A program made the translations under genes and the position numbers. Positions 30,901 to 35,764 of a stretch of 35,764 nucleotides of DNA are shown here, piece by piece. The first letter of the stretch is position 1. The number at the start of each line of letters is the position of its first letter. Source of the DNA: Acanthaster planci (lineage: Eukaryota; Echinodermata; Asteroidea; Valvatida; Acanthasteridae); NCBI RefSeq assembly GCF_001949145.1, contig NW_019091580.1:300998-336761 (forward strand), read 5' to 3'. The notes beneath the pieces are model-generated. The model searched no databases and was not told where the DNA came from. It saw only the letters and a list, made by a program, of their open reading frames with translations.

Positions 30901-33900
30901 ATGTGAAACCTATACCACTGGATGGAGGGACATGTGAACTATTCAAAAATGCAAAGATTGCTGGATTTGGACTATTATCAAGTCTTTTATGGAGGGATAT
31001 AGGGAGCAATGTATGCGCTGAAAGTTAGAATCCAAAGTCTTCACAAGGCAAGCAGCAGGACAAAAACTTAATTCTTTTGACAATATCTCTCTAACTACAA
31101 CGAATATGGATGTGTATCTTATACCACTGGATGGAGGGACATGTGAACTATTCAAAAATGCAAAGATTGCTGGATTTGGGCTTTTATCAAGTCTTTTAGG
31201 GAGGGATATAGGGAGCAATGTATCTGTGGGAAGTTTGAATCAAAGGTGTGCACAAGGAACAACCGCTACAAAATTGAAAGGAGTAGGCAAAAAATTCACA
31301 CTTTTTTCGAGAATATCTCTCTAACTACAACGAATGTGGATGTGTATCTTATACCACTGGATGGAGGGACATGTGAACTATTTAAAAATGCAAAGATTGC
31401 CAGATTTGGAGCATTAATAAGTCTTTTATGGAGGGATATACTGAGCAATGTATCTGCAGGAAGGTTGAATCGAAGGTGTGCACAAGGATCAACCGCTGCC
31501 AAATTAAAAGGAGTAGGCAAAAACTTCACACTTCTCTCAAGAATATCTCTCTAACTACAACGAATGTGGATATGAAACTTACACCATTGGATGGAGGGAC
31601 ATTTGAACTATTCAAAAGAGCAACGATTGCTCGATTTGGACCATTATCAAGTCTTTTATTTCGGTATATATGGAGCAATGTATGAGCAGGAAGGTTGAAT
31701 CCAAGGTGAGCACAAGGAACAACCGCTGCTAAATTGAAATGAGTCAGCAAAAACTTCACACTTCTCTTGAGAAAATTTCTCTCTTACTATAACAAATATG
31801 GACGTGAACCTTATACAACTGGTTGGAAGGACATCGGAACTATTCAAAAATGCAAAGATTGCCGGATTTAACCATTATCAAGTCTTTTATGGAGGGATAT
31901 AGGGAGCAATGTATGCACGGGAAGTTAGAATCCAAAGTGTTCACAAGGCAAGCAGCAGGACAAAAACTTAACAATTCTTTCGAGAATATCTCTCTAACTA
32001 CAACGAATGTGGATGTGAAACTTATACCACTGGATGAAGGACATGTGAACTATTCAAAAATGCAAAGATTGCTGGATTTGGACTATTATCAAGTCTTTTA
32101 TGGAGGGGTATACTGAGCAATGTATCTGTGGGAAGTTTGAATCGAAGGTGTGCACAAGGAACAACCGCTACAAAATTGAAAGGAGTAGGCAAAAACTTCA
32201 CACTTTTATCGAGAATATCTCTCTAACTACAACGAATGTGGATATGAAACTTATATCACTGGATAAAAGAAAATGTGAGCTTTCTGAAAATGCAAAATTT
32301 GCCGGGTTTAGAGCATTTTTCAAGTCTATTATGGACGGATATAGGCAGTAATACATGCGTCAGAAGTTAGAATCTTAAGTGTTCACAAAGCAAGCAGCAG
32401 GACAAAAACCTAACAATTCTTTCGAGAATATCTCTCTAACTACAACGAATGTGGATGTGAAACTTATACCACTGGATGAAGGACATGTGAACTATTCAAA
32501 AATGTAAAGATTGCTGGATTTGGACTATTATCACGTCTTTCATGGAGGGATATAGGGAGCAATGTATCTTTGGGAAGTTTGAATCGAAGGTGTGCACAAG
32601 GAACAACCTCTACAAAATTGAAAGGAGTAGGCAAAAAATTCACACTTTTATCGAGAATATCTCTCTAACTACAACGAATGTGGATATGAAACTTATATCA
32701 CTGGATAAAGGAACATGTGAGCTTTCTGAAAATGAAAAGATTGCCGAGTTTAGAGCATTTTCAAGTCTATTATGGACAGATATAGGCAGTAATACATGCG
32801 TCAGAAGTTAGAATCTTAAGTGTTCACAAAGCAAGCAGCAGGACAAAACCCTAACAATTCTTTCGAGAATATCTCTCTAACTACAACGAGTGTGGATGTG
32901 AAACTTATACCACTGGCTGAAGGACATGTACACTATTCAAAAATGCAAAGATTGCTGGATTTGGACTATTATCAAGTCTTTCATGGAGGGATATAGGGAG
33001 CAGTGTATCTGTGGGAAGTTTGAATCGAATGTGTGCACAAGGAACAACCGCTACAAAATTGAAAGGAATAGGCAAAAAATTCACACCTTTTTCGAGAATA
33101 TCTCTCTAAGTACAACGAATGTGGATATGAAACTTATATCACTGGATAGAGGAACATGTCAGCTGTCTGAAAATGCAAAGATTGCCGAGTTTGGAGCATT
33201 TTCAAGTCTATTATGAAGGGATATAGGCAGCAATGTATGCGCGGGAAGTTAGAATCCAAAGTGTTCACAAGGCAACCACCAGGACAAAAACTTAACCATT
33301 CTGTCGAGAATATCTCTCCAACTACAACGAATGTGGATATCAAACGTACACTATTGGATGCAGGAACATGGGAACTATTCAAAAATGCAAAGATTGCCGG
33401 ATTTGGACCATTATCAAGTCTTTTATGGAGGGATATACTAAGCAATGTATGTGCAGGAGGGTTGAATCCAAGGTGTGCACAAGGAACAGCAGCTGCCAAA
33501 TTGAAAGGAGTAGGCAAAAACTTCACACTTCTCTCGAGAATATCTCTCTAACTACAACGAATGTGGATGTAAAACTTATACCACTGGATGGAAGGACATG
33601 TGAACTATTCAAAAATGCAAAGATTGCCGGATTTGGACCATTATCAAGTCTTTTATGGAGGGATATACTGAGCAATGTATGTGCAGGAAGGTTGAATCCA
33701 AGGTTTGCACAAGGAACAGCAGCTGCCAAATTGAAAGGAGTAGGCAAAAACTTTACACTTCTCTCGAGAATATCTCTCTAACTTCAAAGAATGTGGATAT
33801 GAAACTCATATCACAGGATAGAGAAACACGTGAACTATCCAAAAGATCAAAGGTTGCCGGATTTGGAGCATTATCGAGTCTTTTATTGGGGAATATACGG

Positions 33901-35764
33901 AGCGATATATGTGAAGGAAGTTTGAATCCAATGTGTTCACAAGTCAAGCAGAAAAACAAAAACTTCACATTTCTTTCGAGCATATCTCTTACTACAACGA
34001 ATGTGGATGTGAAACTTATACCACTGGATGGAGGGACATGTTAACTATTCCAAAATGCAAAGATTGCCGGATTTGGACCATTATCAAGTCTTTTATGGAG
34101 GGATATAGGGAGCAATGTATGTGAAGGAAGATTGATTCGAAGGTGTGCACAAGGAACAACCGCTGCCAAATGGAAAGGGGTAGGCAAAAACATCACACTT
34201 CCTTCCAGAATATCTCTCTAACTACATTGAATGTAGATATGAAACTTATATCACTGGATAGAAGAACATGTAAACTATCCAAAAATTTTACGTTTGCCGG
34301 ATTTGGAGCATTTTAAAGTCTATTATGGAGGGATATACGGAACAATGTATCTGAAGGAAGTTTGAATGCAAGGTGTTCACAAGGCAAGCAGAAGAACAAA
34401 AACTTCACAATTCTTTCGAAAATATCTATCTAACTTCAACGAATGTGGGTATGAAACTTATATCACTGGATGGAGGGATATGTGAACTATTCCAAAATGC
34501 AAAGATTGCCGGACTTGGACCATTATAAGTCTTTTATGGAGGGATATACTGAGCAATGTATGCGCGGGAAGTTAGAATCCAAAGTGTTCAAAAGGCAAGC
34601 AACAGGACAAAAACTTAACAAGCCTTTCGAGAATATCTTTCTAACTACATCGAATGTGGATGTGAAACTTATACCAATGGATGGATGGACATGTGAACTA
34701 TTCAAACACGCAAATATTGCCGGATTTGGACCATTATCAAGTCTTTATGGAGGGATATAGGGAGCAATGTATGCGCGGGAAGTTAGAATCCAAAGTCTTC
34801 ACAAGGCAAGCAGCAGGTCAAAAACGTAACAAATCTTTCGAAAATATCTCTCTAACTACAACAAATGTGGATATGAAACTTATACCACTGGATAGAGGGA
34901 CATGTGAACTATTCAAAAATGCAAAGATTGCCGGATTTGGACCATTATAAGTCTTTTATGGAGGGATATACTAAGCAATGTATGTGCAGGAAGGTCGAAG
35001 GCCAGGTGTGCACAAGGAACAACCGCTGCCAAGTTGAAAGGAGTAGGCAAAAACTTCACACTTCTTTCCAGAATATCTCTCTAACTACAACGAATGTGGA
35101 TATGAAACTTATATCACAGGATAGAGAAACATGTGCACTATCCAAAAGTTCAAAGGTTAAAGGATTTCGAGCATTATTGAGTCTTTTATTGAGGAATATA
35201 CGGAACAATGTATGTGAAGGAAGTTTGAATGCAAGGTGTTCACAAGGCAAGCAGAAGAACAAAAACTTCACAATTCTTTCGAAAATATCTATCTAACTTC
35301 AACGAATGTGGGTATGAAACTTATATCACTGGATGGAGGGACATGTGAACTATTCCAAAATGCAAAGATTGCCGGACTTGGACCATTATAAGTCTTTTAT
35401 GGAGGGATATACTGAGCAATGTATGCGCGGGAAGTTAGAATCCAAAGTGTTCAAAAGGCAAGCAACAGGACAAAAACTTAACAAGCCTTTCGAGAATATC
35501 TTTCTAACTACATCGAATGTGGATGTGAAACTTATACCAATGGATGGATGGACATGTGAACTATTCAAACATGCAAATATTGCCGGATTTGGACCATTAT
35601 CAAGTTTTTATGGAGGGATATAGGGAGTAATGTATGCGCGGGAAGTTAGAATCCAAAGTCTTCACAAGGCAAGCAGCAGGACAAAAACGTAACAAATCTT
35701 TCGAAAATATCTCTCTAACTACAACAAATGTGGATATGAAACTTATACCACTGGATAGAGGGAC
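27930..35764 (+). repeat. Tandem satellite with two monomer lengths and higher-order structure
   Basis: Thirty-five copies of the anchor AATATCTCTCTAACTAC (or close variants) run head to tail to the window edge. Spacings fall in two classes, 209-214 and 227-231 bases, apart from one gap of about 508 near 28.6-29.1 kb where one copy has lost the anchor. Monomers share a core of about 145 bases (including GGATGGAGGGACATGTGAAC and TGCAAAGATTGCCGGATTTG). They differ in the linker: short ones carry CAAGGCAAGCAGCAGGAC, long ones carry AACAACCGCTGCCAAATTG plus AAAGGAGTAGGC, about 17 bases more. Copies left of about 28.9 kb are more diverged. Open frames of 60-139 codons occur on both strands in many monomers, but a stop recurs in each unit, so this is not a gene. 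Confidence 0.95.
34346..35764 (+). repeat. 863-bp higher-order repeat unit, present almost twice
   Basis: Anchors at 34209, 34421, 34632 and 34843 recur at 35072, 35284, 35495 and 35706, each exactly 863 bases later. Sequence from about 34346 onward is nearly identical at the 863-base offset, including rare variants such as the anchor form AATATCTATC and the shared GTTCAAAAGGCAAGCAACAG. This marks a recent four-monomer duplication. Confidence 0.9.

Noticed and set aside
28800-35623. Many open frames of 60-139 codons on both strands with similar products (for example starting MEGYREQC on plus, MLPISLHKRL on minus)
   Set aside because: They recur once per satellite monomer, appear on both strands, and each unit carries a stop (in TCTCTAAC) or frame change. 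Similarity among them is due to tandem repetition, not coding constraint.
27930-35764. CRISPR array
   Set aside because: The repeating unit is over 200 bases with no unique spacers, and the surrounding DNA is clearly animal with spliced genes.
1-35764. tRNA, rRNA or snRNA genes
   Set aside because: I looked for B-box-like words and other signatures by eye. The few partial matches (for example near 18468) lack a foldable cloverleaf.

Overview
This window is animal nuclear DNA. It has short, widely spaced coding exons with GT/AG boundaries, AT-rich non-coding DNA, many short inverted-repeat elements and a long satellite array. The gene content, plus the very common hexamer-like motif TACATGTA, suggests a marine invertebrate, possibly a non-vertebrate deuterostome such as an echinoderm, hemichordate or amphioxus. 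That assignment is inference. There is no bacterial, organellar or CRISPR signal.

Two spliced genes can be reconstructed with consistent reading phase. On the plus strand, seven coding exons between 4783 and 12343 join into a 488-residue orthologue of the transcription factor DEAF1, with a SAND domain containing KDWK, a basic nuclear-localisation segment, a coiled coil and a C-terminal MYND zinc finger. On the minus strand, six coding exons between 26619 and 18500 join into an ankyrin-repeat protein of about 211 residues whose family I could not name. The genes are convergent, with about 6.2 kb of apparently non-coding DNA between their stop codons.

Layout: 1-4140 is mostly non-coding and holds a foldback-like element at 195-1403. 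4140-4782 is the probable DEAF1 promoter region, with four CCAAT boxes. 4783-12343 is DEAF1; its introns carry three MITE-like elements, at 7546-8173, 9441-9813 and 10826-11503. A 138-base foldback lies just after the DEAF1 stop codon and contains its nearest AATAAA. 12.6-18.5 kb is intergenic, with a 21-bp triplet repeat, perfect hairpins and a second copy of the intron-4 MITE interior. 18.5-26.7 kb is the ankyrin-repeat gene; its introns hold another inverted-repeat element and many TACATGTA palindromes. 26.8-27.9 kb is a 5' flank. From about 27.93 kb to the end is a tandem satellite.

The satellite is the most unusual structure. Thirty-five anchored monomers occur in two discrete spacings, about 209-214 and 227-231 bases. 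These are arranged as long-short dimers of about 442 bases and long-short-short-short tetramers of about 861-867 bases. The last tetramer is a near-exact 863-base duplication. The left edge is more diverged, as expected for the margin of an array. The array continues beyond the window. Nothing indicates that the two genes or the satellite act together functionally.
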